Below are positions 28,201 to 34,887 of a stretch of 64,000 nucleotides of DNA, piece by piece; the stretch's first letter is position 1, and every line of letters starts with the position of its first letter. A model generated the notes under the pieces. It was given only the letters and a program-made list of their open reading frames with translations, did no database searches and had not been told where the DNA came from. A program made the position numbers and the translations under genes. Where the stretch lies: assembly GCF_014873915.1 (NCBI RefSeq), contig NZ_JADBEJ010000001.1:1736001-1800000 (forward strand). Reading direction: 5' to 3'. This DNA is from Amycolatopsis roodepoortensis. GTDB lineage: Bacteria; Actinomycetota; Actinomycetes; Mycobacteriales; Pseudonocardiaceae.

Positions 28201-29003
28201 AGGGCAAGGAACTGCTGACCGCCGGGCCGAAGCTCGACGCTTGGCGAGCGCCCATCAGCAACGAGACCTTCGCCTGGGGCAGGGCCGAGGGCGAGGACTG
28301 GCGCAAGGCCGGCCTGGACCGTTTGAAGACCACGGTCACCGGCGTGCGGGTCGAGAAGGACGGCTCGCGCGGTGTGCGGGTGATCGTCGACAGCCGGGTC
28401 GCGGCGCCGGACGTCGCCGGGGCGTGGTTCGACCAGACGATGACCTACGCGGTGGACCGGACCGGGACCCTGAGCCTCGGCAATCGGGTGATTCCGCAGG
28501 GGAGTGTGCGCACACTGCCGTATCTGCCCCGGATCGGTGTCTCGCTCGCGGTCCCGGACCGATACGACCGGTTCGCCTGGTATGGGCGGAAAGCCGAGAG
28601 TTACGTCGACCGGAAGGACGGGACGCCGATCGGCGTGCAGTCGAGCACGGTGGACCAGCAGTACGTCGAGTACCACCGGCCGCAGGACCACGGAAACCAC
28701 ACCGACAGCCGGTGGGCGCTGCTGACCGATGGCCGGACCGGGGGCCTGCTGGTCGGCGGTGCGAACGACGTCAGCGTGACGCCTTTCGACGACCTCGATC
28801 GGGCGGCGTATCCCTTCCAGCTGCAGCGCAACAAGGGCTGGTTCACCCTGCACGCGAGCCACGCGGTGACCGGGGTCGGTGACACGCCGAACCCGGTGCG
28901 GGAACGCAGCCAGGTCCAACCGGACAGCACGTACGAGTACACGCTGTCGCTTCGGCCGTTGACGCAGCAGGAAGCGCGGGCGGGGCTGCCGACCGGCGGG
29001 TGA
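25269..29003 (+). CDS. Secreted beta-galactosidase-like enzyme, GH2, with internal LamG domain
   Basis: Large secreted GH2 protein of 1244 aa. GTG 25269 follows GGGAGG and begins a Sec signal ending TPAAADV. The LacZ-type order is sugar-binding jelly roll, immunoglobulin-like domain and TIM barrel with acid/base in DTGNEAGLG (about 477) and nucleophile in FGEYAHAMGNS (about 541), then DUF4981 and the C-terminal Bgal small-chain domain. A LamG-like domain (about 605-775, AFT-free, with LTLDAWVKPGKW and DDVRIYDKPLS) sits between the barrel and DUF4981, making it about 200 aa longer than LacZ. With GH51/GH43 it could attack galactan or arabinogalactan. Confidence 0.88.
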   Translation: MLRTRPIVLVLAMLAGTLVAAVTPAAADVQSYLDDPRKVAEGQEPPHAFLRPYADVSAAARRDERSPYTQSLDGKWRIAMADNPSQVPAGFHEDGYDVSRWREVSVPHTWQTDGLDHPIFRNIATEIQPDDPPRVPRDVNPTGAYVRDFTLPADWAERETFLRFEGVTSAYFVWVNGKYIGYDQGGYTPAEFDISSALRPGPNRIAVQVHRWSAGAYLEDVDQWRYSGIFRSVTLHSTPGTFIQDVGLTTDLDATYTDATLKAAVEVATKPGGATGKHRAGLSLRDAAGKEVGATSGEVDAGGKTALSLPVRNPAKWTDETPNLYTAVLTLTAPDGRVTHITSETVGFREIEIRDKQLLVNGKRVLFKGVNRAETDPDHGRHVPRRAQERDVALMKQLNVNAVRTSHYPSDPYFYELADRHGLWIDDEIDIETHNHENCARYCQANDPAWRDAFFDRMIGMVERDKNHPSVFLWDTGNEAGLGAHHFALAEWLDANEPTRPIYHQSNSPDGDAPFADVWGPRYPSPEKFEEQAKNTTKPLIFGEYAHAMGNSLGNFREFWDTIRANPQTQGGFIWDWAEQNIRQRIRITPDSSGNDISAHLSGKPELVDGHRGKALALSGLDDFVEVYRDRKLDITGKALTLDAWVKPGKWTGDFRILGKGDHQYALKMKTEDTLEFFIHSGTWQAVQAKVPADFYGNWHRVSGTYDGTALRLYLDGKEIGSKPFTGAIDSSSAEVNIGRDFETSWNDPSSIGWMGRGAVDDVRIYDKPLSAAELSGSTPAGGAVLALDFDSVADRGSHLSYGSSLSGVDGLIGTDRSAQPETAQMAWAHQPLRFAYSGGSLSVTNERQFKGTDELNLRWRVQEGSRIVARGEQPLRVGAGTTGRVAVPVPPNPADRERFLTVEAVTTQGEPMLARGHVLAHDQFSLGGKRVPGLDRSPLDGKSVGVVEDAGSVTASAAGVTYRVDKATGALASIRHQGKELLTAGPKLDAWRAPISNETFAWGRAEGEDWRKAGLDRLKTTVTGVRVEKDGSRGVRVIVDSRVAAPDVAGAWFDQTMTYAVDRTGTLSLGNRVIPQGSVRTLPYLPRIGVSLAVPDRYDRFAWYGRKAESYVDRKDGTPIGVQSSTVDQQYVEYHRPQDHGNHTDSRWALLTDGRTGGLLVGGANDVSVTPFDDLDRAAYPFQLQRNKGWFTLHASHAVTGVGDTPNPVRERSQVQPDSTYEYTLSLRPLTQQEARAGLPTGG

Positions 29004-29013
29004 CCCTATGCGC

Positions 29014-29059
29014 CTCGTGAGTGGTAAGGACGGTTCTAACCGTCCTTACCACTCACGAG
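29014..29059. repeat. 46-nt perfect palindrome (CTCGTGAGTGG family), copy 1
   Basis: Two perfectly complementary 22-nt arms beginning CTCGTGAGTGGTAAGGACGG and a 2-nt centre, 10 nt after the GH2 stop. It can act as a terminator, though there is no T tract. A second copy 33 kb away at 62495-62540 differs by one base pair changed on both arms. Confidence 0.88.
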
Positions 29060-29108
29060 TTGCGGCAGTCGCTAGTCTTGATCTTCGACTGCGAGGGAGA
29101 CTGAATTC

Positions 29109-29513
29109 ATGGCGGAATGGGCCGATCTGGTCGCGTTCGTACGGCACGAATATCGGGTGGTTAAGGACGAACCGGACGAAATCCGCATCCGGTTGTCCTA
29201 CGGTGACGACGACTACGAAGAGCGAGCCCAGACCGTGGTCATCGCGCGGGAGGTCTTCGACCGCCGCGAGGACTGGGTGCAGATCGCGACGCCGTTCGCG
29301 CGCGTCGACCAGGTCGACCTCACGACCGTGCTGACCGAGATCGGCAACACGATCGTCGTAGGGGGACTGGTGGTCATGGGCGAGCACTTGGTGCTGCGCC
29401 ATTCCCTGCCGTTGGTGAACCTCGACATCAACGAGTTCACCGACCCGCTGGAACTCGTCGCGGGCTCGGCGGAATTGCTGGAGCAGCAGTTCACCGGACG
29501 CGACGACTACTGA
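29109..29513 (+). CDS. Small YbjN / type III chaperone-like protein
   Basis: Acidic cytoplasmic protein of 134 aa with no signal or membrane segment. Alternating strands and helices and the length suggest the YbjN/type III secretion chaperone-like fold common in actinobacteria, but no catalytic motif is visible. Its function is unknown. It converges with the Zn-ribbon gene on the other strand and overlaps it by 23 nt. Confidence 0.72.
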   Translation: MAEWADLVAFVRHEYRVVKDEPDEIRIRLSYGDDDYEERAQTVVIAREVFDRREDWVQIATPFARVDQVDLTTVLTEIGNTIVVGGLVVMGEHLVLRHSLPLVNLDINEFTDPLELVAGSAELLEQQFTGRDDY

Positions 29514-30045
29514 GCCGCGTGACCTCGTCGAACGAGGTCACGCGTTCGCATTCCTCTTCCGTCAGCCTGTTGATCGCTGCCCGGTACGCCTGCGCTTGAG
29601 GCGTACCGGGCAGTTCGCCGTCGAGGAGAAGCGGAAGGCCGAGTTCGAAACCGCAGCGGGCCCGCGCGCCGTAGCGGTGCCGGGTGCGGGCGACCGCGGT
29701 GGCGACGCGGAGTCCGTGCTCCGTGCCTGGCGGTGTGGCAGGCCGGTCGGTTTCGATCGCCGCGAAACGGAACCCATCGGCCTGGTCGCATTTCTCGCAG
29801 CCAACGGGACCCGAGCCGAGCCTGTTGCCGCAGTCGGAGCAGGTCAACCTGTCGAAAGCGGCGTCGACGACCCGCCATTCGAACACGGAAGTGTCGGCGA
29901 CGACCGATTCGGCGAGGTCGATTTCTTCGGTGGTACCGGCGGCCACCCCGTATTCCGCGAGGAACAGCCGCCAGCGGTCCTCGATAGTCGCTTCGACGGC
30001 CGTCAAGGCCTCGGCGGGGCGGCCGCCGCGCGGAAGAGCGGTCAT
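29491..30045 (-). CDS. Uncharacterised zinc-ribbon protein
   Basis: Protein of 184 aa starting MTALPRGG at ATG 30045; a longer frame upstream would overlap the divergent transporter and is rejected. A CxxC-x9-CxxC zinc ribbon (CSDCGNRLGSGPVGCEKC) lies at about residues 70-87. I do not recognise a family. Only 39 nt separate its start from that of the MFS gene, so the two probably share a compact divergent promoter. Confidence 0.65.
   Translation of the reverse strand: MTALPRGGRPAEALTAVEATIEDRWRLFLAEYGVAAGTTEEIDLAESVVADTSVFEWRVVDAAFDRLTCSDCGNRLGSGPVGCEKCDQADGFRFAAIETDRPATPPGTEHGLRVATAVARTRHRYGARARCGFELGLPLLLDGELPGTPQAQAYRAAINRLTEEECERVTSFDEVTRLSSRRVR
29516..29544. terminator. Bidirectional hairpin inside the 3' end of the zinc-ribbon gene
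   Basis: CGCGTGACCTCGT and ACGAGGTCACGCG form a perfect 13-bp stem with a 3-nt loop, 2 nt after the stop of the plus-strand gene and within the last codons of the minus-strand gene. It suits a shared terminator for convergent genes. Confidence 0.6.
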
Positions 30046-30084
30046 GGCGAAGACTCGCTGTTTCGCGTGGATAAGGTGTGTGAC

Positions 30085-31431
30085 ATGGGTTCCTCGAGGT
30101 GGGGTGGGCTCGCGGCCCTGCTCGCGGGATTCTTCGTGCTCCTGCTGGACACGACCATTGTCGCGGTGGCGAGCCCGAGCATCCAAGCCGATCTCGGCGG
30201 GGACGTCGCCGCGTTGTTCTGGGTGACGGCGGGTTATCTGCTCGCGTTTTCGGTACCGTTACTGGTCGCCGGTCGTCTCGGCGATCTCTTCGACCCGAAG
30301 CGGGTCTATCTGTTCGGCATGGGAGGTTTCGGCGTCGCCTCGGCGCTGTGCGGGATCGCGCCGTCGATCGGCTGGCTCATCGCGTTCCGGATCCTGCAAG
30401 GCCTGGCGGCGGCCGCGATGTCACCGCAACCACTCACGTTGATCCGGCGGCTCTTCGCCGAAGACGAGCGGGGTCGCGCGTTCGGCATCTGGGGCTCGGT
30501 GGCGGCGGCCGCCACCTTGCTGGGGCCCATTCTGGGTGGGCTGCTGACAGCGAGCCTGGATTGGCGCTGGATCTTCTGGATCAACGTGCCGCTCTGCGCC
30601 ATCGCCGTGGTCGTGGGTATCCGCCTGATTCCGGGAAGTCAAGGAAGTGCGACATGCTTCGATCTGCTCGGAGCCGTGTCGAGTACGGCGGGTTTGAGTC
30701 TGCTGGTGTGGGCATTGCTGTCATGGAGCCCGCTTTCGCTGCCTGCGACCGCCCTCGCCGTCGCGCTGCTCGTCTGTTTCTGGTTCCGAGAGCGCAGGCA
30801 AGGTGAGGACGCCCTCGCGCCGTTGCGGCTCTATCGCTCGTCCGGGTATCTGTCCGCGAGCCTCGCGATGGCGTCGCTCGGTGCGACGGTTCTCGCGATG
30901 GCCTTGCCCACGATGCTCTACATCCAAGACGGCCGCGGTTTCGGCCCGATGGAAGCCGCGATCGTCCTCGCGCCGGACGCCGTCGTCGCGATCCTGCTTT
31001 CGCCACCGGCCGGCCGCTGGGTCGACCGGGTGGGCGGGCGCCGGCCGGCGATACTCGGCATGAGCCTTCTCGCGACGAGCCTCCTGCTCATCGGGCTGGT
31101 AGTGGTACTGAACCTGAATCCCTGGTGGATCTCGGTGGGCGCCGCGCTGCTGGGCGCTGCCAACGCGATGGCGTGGTCACCGCTGTCCGCCATCGCGATG
31201 GCGTCCGTCGACCCCGCTGTCGCGGGCGGTGCCTCCGGTCTGTTCAACACGGTCAGGCAGGTGGGTGCGGTGGCCGGGGTGGCGGTGACCGGCGCGATCC
31301 TGACGGGCCTCGAATCGCGGCCGGGCTTGGCTTTCGGTGTCGTGTTCGGGTTCGTCGGTCTTGTCGCCGTTGGCGGTGTCGCGGCCGCGCTCCGGCTGCC
31401 TGGGCGCTCTCGGGTGATCGCGGTGGCTTGA
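30085..31431 (+). CDS. MFS drug-efflux transporter, DHA2 family
   Basis: Inner-membrane antiporter of 448 aa with 12-14 hydrophobic segments. The helix-1 signature LLLDTTIVAVASPSIQADLG, motif A GRLGDLFDPKRVYLFG and the antiporter motif in helix 5 (GPILGGLLTA) place it in the DHA2 (EmrB/QacA) group. ATG 30085 is used; an in-frame GTG 9 nt upstream is possible. The longer frame to 29596 runs through the opposing gene and is a shadow. The substrate is unknown. Confidence 0.85.
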   Translation: MGSSRWGGLAALLAGFFVLLLDTTIVAVASPSIQADLGGDVAALFWVTAGYLLAFSVPLLVAGRLGDLFDPKRVYLFGMGGFGVASALCGIAPSIGWLIAFRILQGLAAAAMSPQPLTLIRRLFAEDERGRAFGIWGSVAAAATLLGPILGGLLTASLDWRWIFWINVPLCAIAVVVGIRLIPGSQGSATCFDLLGAVSSTAGLSLLVWALLSWSPLSLPATALAVALLVCFWFRERRQGEDALAPLRLYRSSGYLSASLAMASLGATVLAMALPTMLYIQDGRGFGPMEAAIVLAPDAVVAILLSPPAGRWVDRVGGRRPAILGMSLLATSLLLIGLVVVLNLNPWWISVGAALLGAANAMAWSPLSAIAMASVDPAVAGGASGLFNTVRQVGAVAGVAVTGAILTGLESRPGLAFGVVFGFVGLVAVGGVAAALRLPGRSRVIAVA

Positions 31432-31438
31432 GGTCACC

Positions 31439-31460
31439 CGCAATTAGTCGGCTAATTGCG
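31439..31460. repeat. 22-nt palindrome GCAATTAG-tcgg-CTAATTGC, copy 1
   Basis: Nearly perfect 22-nt inverted repeat, 7 nt after the MFS stop. An identical copy lies at 31621-31642, 160 nt downstream, in the 330-nt spacer before the HNH gene. The low-GC arms stand out in this genome. Confidence 0.85.
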
Positions 31461-31544
31461 GTGGTTTGGGGGTTTTGCTTGGGCCTGACACGTTAATGCC
31501 CTGTTGGATCGGGTGATGTCGCCTCCGGCGGTCCTCGCGGTGGG

Positions 31545-31567
31545 GTTGCGAAAGTGGCTTTCGCAAC
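31545..31567. repeat. 23-nt half copy of the GCGAAAG palindrome
   Basis: GTTGCGAAAG-tgg-CTTTCGCAAC is a 10-bp stem with a 3-nt loop and corresponds to a single arm of the nested 53-nt elements at 7404 and 44937. It lies between the two GCAATTAG palindromes. Confidence 0.75.
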
Positions 31568-31620
31568 ACTGATCGGAGAGAGGGCGAGTGGCCGCGGGCT
31601 CGACGCGCTCGCCTTGACGT

Positions 31621-31642
31621 CGCAATTAGTCGGCTAATTGCG
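31621..31642. repeat. 22-nt palindrome GCAATTAG-tcgg-CTAATTGC, copy 2
   Basis: Identical to the copy at 31439-31460 in the same orientation. The spacer 31432-31723 otherwise contains no gene I can support. Confidence 0.85.
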
Positions 31643-31723
31643 AGACTTGCTCAGAGTGAGCCGCCCTTGGTGGTGGAATCACTCTCCAGTGTTGTTAGTG
31701 CAGTTCGCTTGTCGCTTAAAATT

Positions 31724-31739
31724 ACGAACACATGTTCGA
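31724..31739. promoter_or_regulatory. LexA (SOS) box
   Basis: ACGAACACATGTTCGA matches the actinobacterial SOS box TCGAAC-N4-GTTCGA at all but one arm position. It lies 22 nt upstream of the chosen start and 10 nt upstream of a TATTAT -10 hexamer, where bound LexA would block RNA polymerase. Confidence 0.75.
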
Positions 31740-31749
31740 TAAAGTTCGG

Positions 31750-31755
31750 TATTAT
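31750..31755 (+). promoter_or_regulatory. -10 hexamer TATTAT of a probable leaderless promoter
   Basis: TATTAT ends 6 nt before the GTG at 31762, the spacing seen in actinobacterial leaderless transcripts where transcription begins at the first base of the start codon. Confidence 0.55.
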
Positions 31756-31761
31756 GGAGGC

Positions 31762-33015
31762 GTGTCCGAGACCTTCCTCCCCGAGTTGCCGCAAGAACTG
31801 TGGCGCGCCGGCAAGCTGGAGCTTGCCCATGGCGTGCTGCAGTCTTTGCGGGTGATTCGGGTGGCCACCGCTGGTTTGGGGCGGTTTTTGGCGGAGGTCG
31901 AGTCTCGGGGCGCGAAAGACTTATATGGGCATGGCAGTACGGCGAGTTGGCTCGCGGAGATGGCGGGACTGTCGCGGGGTGAAGCGGGTGCGGTGGTCAA
32001 GCGGGCCATCGCGTTGAACCCGACCCGTGCTTTGGATGGCACGGATGTTCCTCCTGTGGCGCCTGCGACCGCTGCGGTGGCGGCGGAGGGGTTGGTCGGG
32101 GATGAACGGATCGACCAGATCCTGGAGATCTTGAAGAGACTCCCTGCCGATACCTCGGTTGAGGATCGGGCGGTCGCGGAGAAGATCCTCGCCGACCTCG
32201 CCCCGAATGCTGGTCCGCACCAGCTCGCCAAGGCTGAAGCGAACCTGCTGGGCTGGCTGGACCCCGACGGCAACGAACCCAAGGAGCCCGAACCCAAGGA
32301 ACCACGCCGGGAACTCACCCTGGAACGCCGTAGAGACGGATTCTGGAAACTGACCGGGCTGCTGGACGACGAGACCGGTGCCCGAACCGCCGCCGCGCTG
32401 GAGGCCTATGCCCAGCCGCGACCGGTCGACGAATTCGGCCAAGCCGACCTGCGGATGAAATGCGAACGCCTGGGCGACGCCTGGGCCGAACTCCTCGACC
32501 TCGCCATCGCCTGCCCCGACCAACCCGGCACCAGCGGCTATCGGACTTTGGTGAACGTGACCATCGGGCTTGAGGAACTGAAGTCCGGCCTCGGGAGCGC
32601 GTGCCTGGATTTCGTGGGGATGATGACCGCGAGGGAAGCCCGGCTGGCCGCCTGCGACTGCCTGATGTTGCCGGTCGTGATGAGCGCCGCCGGTGAACCC
32701 CTCGACGTGGGACGGCTGCGACGATTCGTCACGCCCGGGCAAAGACGGGCGTTGAACATTCGTGACGGTGGCTGTGCGTTCCCGGGCTGTCATCGGAAGC
32801 CGAAGAATTGCCACGCTCATCATATTGAGCACTGGGTGGACGGCGGGCCGACGGATCTGCGGAACCTCGTGCTGTTGTGCGGATTCCACCACCGGCTGAT
32901 TCACCACGGTGACTGGGAAGTGCGGATGGCGGCCGATGGGTTACCGGAATTCATCCCACCCCAGTACCGAGATCCGCTCCGACAACCCCGCCGCAACACC
33001 CTGCATCACCGCTGA
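31762..33015 (+). CDS. 13E12-repeat family / DUF222 HNH endonuclease
   Basis: Protein of 417 aa with the N-terminal DUF222 domain (about 1-300) and a C-terminal HNH nuclease fold: Zn-type cysteines CAFPGCHRKPKNC, then HAHHIEHWVDGGPTDLRNL and LCGFHHRLIHH. GTG 31762 is chosen because the ATG at 31732 lies inside the LexA box and upstream of the -10 hexamer. Related 13E12 genes in mycobacteria are DNA-damage inducible. The family occurs in many copies in actinobacteria, and its biological role (repair, mobile intron-like spread or other) is not settled. Confidence 0.88.
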   Translation: MSETFLPELPQELWRAGKLELAHGVLQSLRVIRVATAGLGRFLAEVESRGAKDLYGHGSTASWLAEMAGLSRGEAGAVVKRAIALNPTRALDGTDVPPVAPATAAVAAEGLVGDERIDQILEILKRLPADTSVEDRAVAEKILADLAPNAGPHQLAKAEANLLGWLDPDGNEPKEPEPKEPRRELTLERRRDGFWKLTGLLDDETGARTAAALEAYAQPRPVDEFGQADLRMKCERLGDAWAELLDLAIACPDQPGTSGYRTLVNVTIGLEELKSGLGSACLDFVGMMTAREARLAACDCLMLPVVMSAAGEPLDVGRLRRFVTPGQRRALNIRDGGCAFPGCHRKPKNCHAHHIEHWVDGGPTDLRNLVLLCGFHHRLIHHGDWEVRMAADGLPEFIPPQYRDPLRQPRRNTLHHR

Positions 33016-33018
33016 ACC

Positions 33019-33058
33019 CCGAAGAGCCCGCCAGCCACACCGGCGACGGGCCCTTCGG
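33019..33058 (+). terminator. Hairpin after the HNH gene
   Basis: CCGAAG-a-GCCCG pairs with CGGGC-c-CTTCGG across a short loop, with a single internal mismatch. It starts 3 nt after the HNH stop. There is no T tract. Confidence 0.55.
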
Positions 33059-33171
33059 CATGCCCACTGGGCAGAACGGCGTTCGTGTTCCAACTCGAAT
33101 CGCTGTGGATGCTGGTGCTTGGCGATCACCGAGTCTGCGAAGCCCTCGTCCAGCTCGGCCGAAACCCCCAC

Positions 33172-34110
33172 TTAAGCCGCGGAATCCCACCAGTTCAGCA
33201 CCCGGCTGCCATACAGCGTCAGCCACTTCGAAGGCTCGCCCGCCGAGACGTCGACCTCGAACCACACCTGCCCGGCGTGCCGATGGGCCTGTAGCCAAGT
33301 CCCGTCCGGCTGCCGTGCGGCACGGATGCGTTCGACGGCTTCGGCCATTCGCGGATCCGGAGCCGTACCATCGTGCAGCGAAGCCTCCCGGAAGTAGTCC
33401 GCCGCGTTCAGCACGTCGTAGAACCAGCGGAACGGATACGCGAAGACCGTGGTGCACGGCGCGATCTCCGCACCCGTCGACAGCCGCCGGAACAGGCCTC
33501 GCTCCAGCAGGTACTCCTCACCCGAGCGCCGCGCGGCCCGCGAAGCCGGAGTGCCACCGGTCGCGGTCTCGAAGGCGAGCAGGCCTTTGAGCGAGTTCAG
33601 CGTCGAGTGCACGGACGAGCGCCGGGAACCCGAGACCCACTCGCAGTTCCAGCCACCGTCGGGTTGTTGATGCTCCGAGAACCAGGTGACGAGCGGGGCG
33701 ACGTCGGCACCGAGCCACAGGCCGTTCGCGAGGGTCCACGCGTTGATGCAGCAGTCGACCTCGCCACCCCAGTACGGGAGATCGTCGTACTCCCACCGGC
33801 TGTTCCGAGCGAGGAGTTCGGCCGTCCCGGTAAGGACCGCGGCGTCCATGCCCCACTCACGCAGAGTGTTGAGCGACCACGTCGTCGCGGTCCACGGCTG
33901 CTCGCCTTCCGCGCCGGTGAACCCGGCGGGGAAGAACGCGCCGCCCGCCCACTGGCCGTCCGGGTCCTGGTGGGCGAGCAGCCGCGCGCCGAAGCCTTCG
34001 GTCGCGATCCGCGCCCGCGTCGCCTCCCAGACCTCGGGCGGTTCGTGCGCGAGGTCGCGTTCCACCTGCCAGCGCAGGGCGGGGTCGGAGTCGAGCAGCC
34101 ACGGGAGCAT
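33172..34110 (-). CDS. Alpha/alpha-toroid (terpenoid cyclase/prenyltransferase-like) protein in the hpa operon
   Basis: Cytoplasmic protein of 312 aa made of repeated helical segments with QDPDGQW, QQPDGGWNCEW and RQPDGTW, the QW-like repeats of the squalene-cyclase/alpha-alpha-barrel superfamily. The DxDD acid motif of class II cyclases is not seen, so enzymatic cyclisation is doubtful. It begins only 9 nt after hpaI and looks like the last gene of the homoprotocatechuate operon, yet no known step needs it. The function is unassigned. Confidence 0.78.
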   Translation of the reverse strand: MLPWLLDSDPALRWQVERDLAHEPPEVWEATRARIATEGFGARLLAHQDPDGQWAGGAFFPAGFTGAEGEQPWTATTWSLNTLREWGMDAAVLTGTAELLARNSRWEYDDLPYWGGEVDCCINAWTLANGLWLGADVAPLVTWFSEHQQPDGGWNCEWVSGSRRSSVHSTLNSLKGLLAFETATGGTPASRAARRSGEEYLLERGLFRRLSTGAEIAPCTTVFAYPFRWFYDVLNAADYFREASLHDGTAPDPRMAEAVERIRAARQPDGTWLQAHRHAGQVWFEVDVSAGEPSKWLTLYGSRVLNWWDSAA

Positions 34111-34119
34111 GCCAAGACC

Positions 34120-34887
34120 TTAAGCCTGGTGCCGCCGCGCGAGCGCCTCCGAACCTTGAGCGAGCAGGGTGACGTCGGCGCCGACCAGCACGAACGAAGC
34201 GCCGGCGTCGAGGTACCGTTGAGCCTGTGCGGGGTCGAAAGCGTTGACGCCGACCGGTTTTCCCTGCGCGCGAACCGCTTCGAAGGTGCCCAAGACGGCC
34301 GCGGTGACGTCGGGGTGCGTCTGTTTTCCGAGCAAGCCCATCGAGGCGGCCAGGTCGGACGGCCCGACGAACACCCCGTCGACGCCGTCGACAGCGGCGA
34401 TCTCGGCGGCCGCCGCGACTCCCGCCGTCGACTCGATCTGCACGAACAGTGACGTGAACTCCTCGGCCTTCGCGAGATAGTCCTCGACCCGGTTCCAGCG
34501 CGCCGACCGAGACAAAGCGCTGCCGACACCACGCACGCCGCGAGGCGGATAGCGGACGGCCCGCACGACAGCCTCCGCCTCCTCCGCGCTGTCGACCATG
34601 GGCACCAGCAGGTTCTGCGCGCCCAGGTCGAGCAGCTGCTTCAGCGCGACCGCGTCACCGGACGGGGCACGCACCATCGGCGTAATGGGATACGCGGCGA
34701 TCGTCTGCAGCAACGACTGCACCGTCTCGAGCCCGGCGGGGGAGTGCTCGGTGTCGACGAGCAACCAGTCGAGCCCGGAACCCGCGCAGATCTCCGCGAC
34801 GACCGGGCTGCCCGACGTGACCCACATGCCGATCAGCGGCCGCTCGCCCAGCCGATCCCGGAACGGCGGATCTAGACGAAGCGGCAT
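34120..34887 (-). CDS. hpaI: 4-hydroxy-2-oxoheptanedioate aldolase (HpaI)
   Basis: Class II metal-dependent aldolase of 255 aa that cleaves 4-hydroxy-2-oxoheptane-1,7-dioate to pyruvate and succinate semialdehyde, the last step of the pathway. Diagnostic motifs are GMWVTSGSPVVAEI, LLVDTEHSP, VRYPPRGVRGVG, the metal-binding VQIESTAGV and DGVFVGPSDLAASMG. ATG 34887 (MPLRLDPP) is chosen; it overlaps the hpaH stop by 16 nt, implying coupling. The longer frame enters hpaH. Confidence 0.93.
   Translation of the reverse strand: MPLRLDPPFRDRLGERPLIGMWVTSGSPVVAEICAGSGLDWLLVDTEHSPAGLETVQSLLQTIAAYPITPMVRAPSGDAVALKQLLDLGAQNLLVPMVDSAEEAEAVVRAVRYPPRGVRGVGSALSRSARWNRVEDYLAKAEEFTSLFVQIESTAGVAAAAEIAAVDGVDGVFVGPSDLAASMGLLGKQTHPDVTAAVLGTFEAVRAQGKPVGVNAFDPAQAQRYLDAGASFVLVGADVTLLAQGSEALARRHQA

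Noticed and set aside
25239..28919. A 1226-codon open frame on the minus strand
   Set aside because: It is antisense to the GH2 beta-galactosidase with shadow-type composition; no motif is recognisable.
29014..29059. The 46-nt palindrome as an attachment site or replication origin
   Set aside because: A similar copy at another gene end, no integrase, and no DnaA boxes nearby; a terminator or REP-type repeat is simpler.
31762..33015. The DUF222/HNH gene as an insertion sequence or intein-type mobile element
   Set aside because: No terminal inverted repeats, target duplication or transposase; the SOS promoter fits a resident chromosomal gene better.
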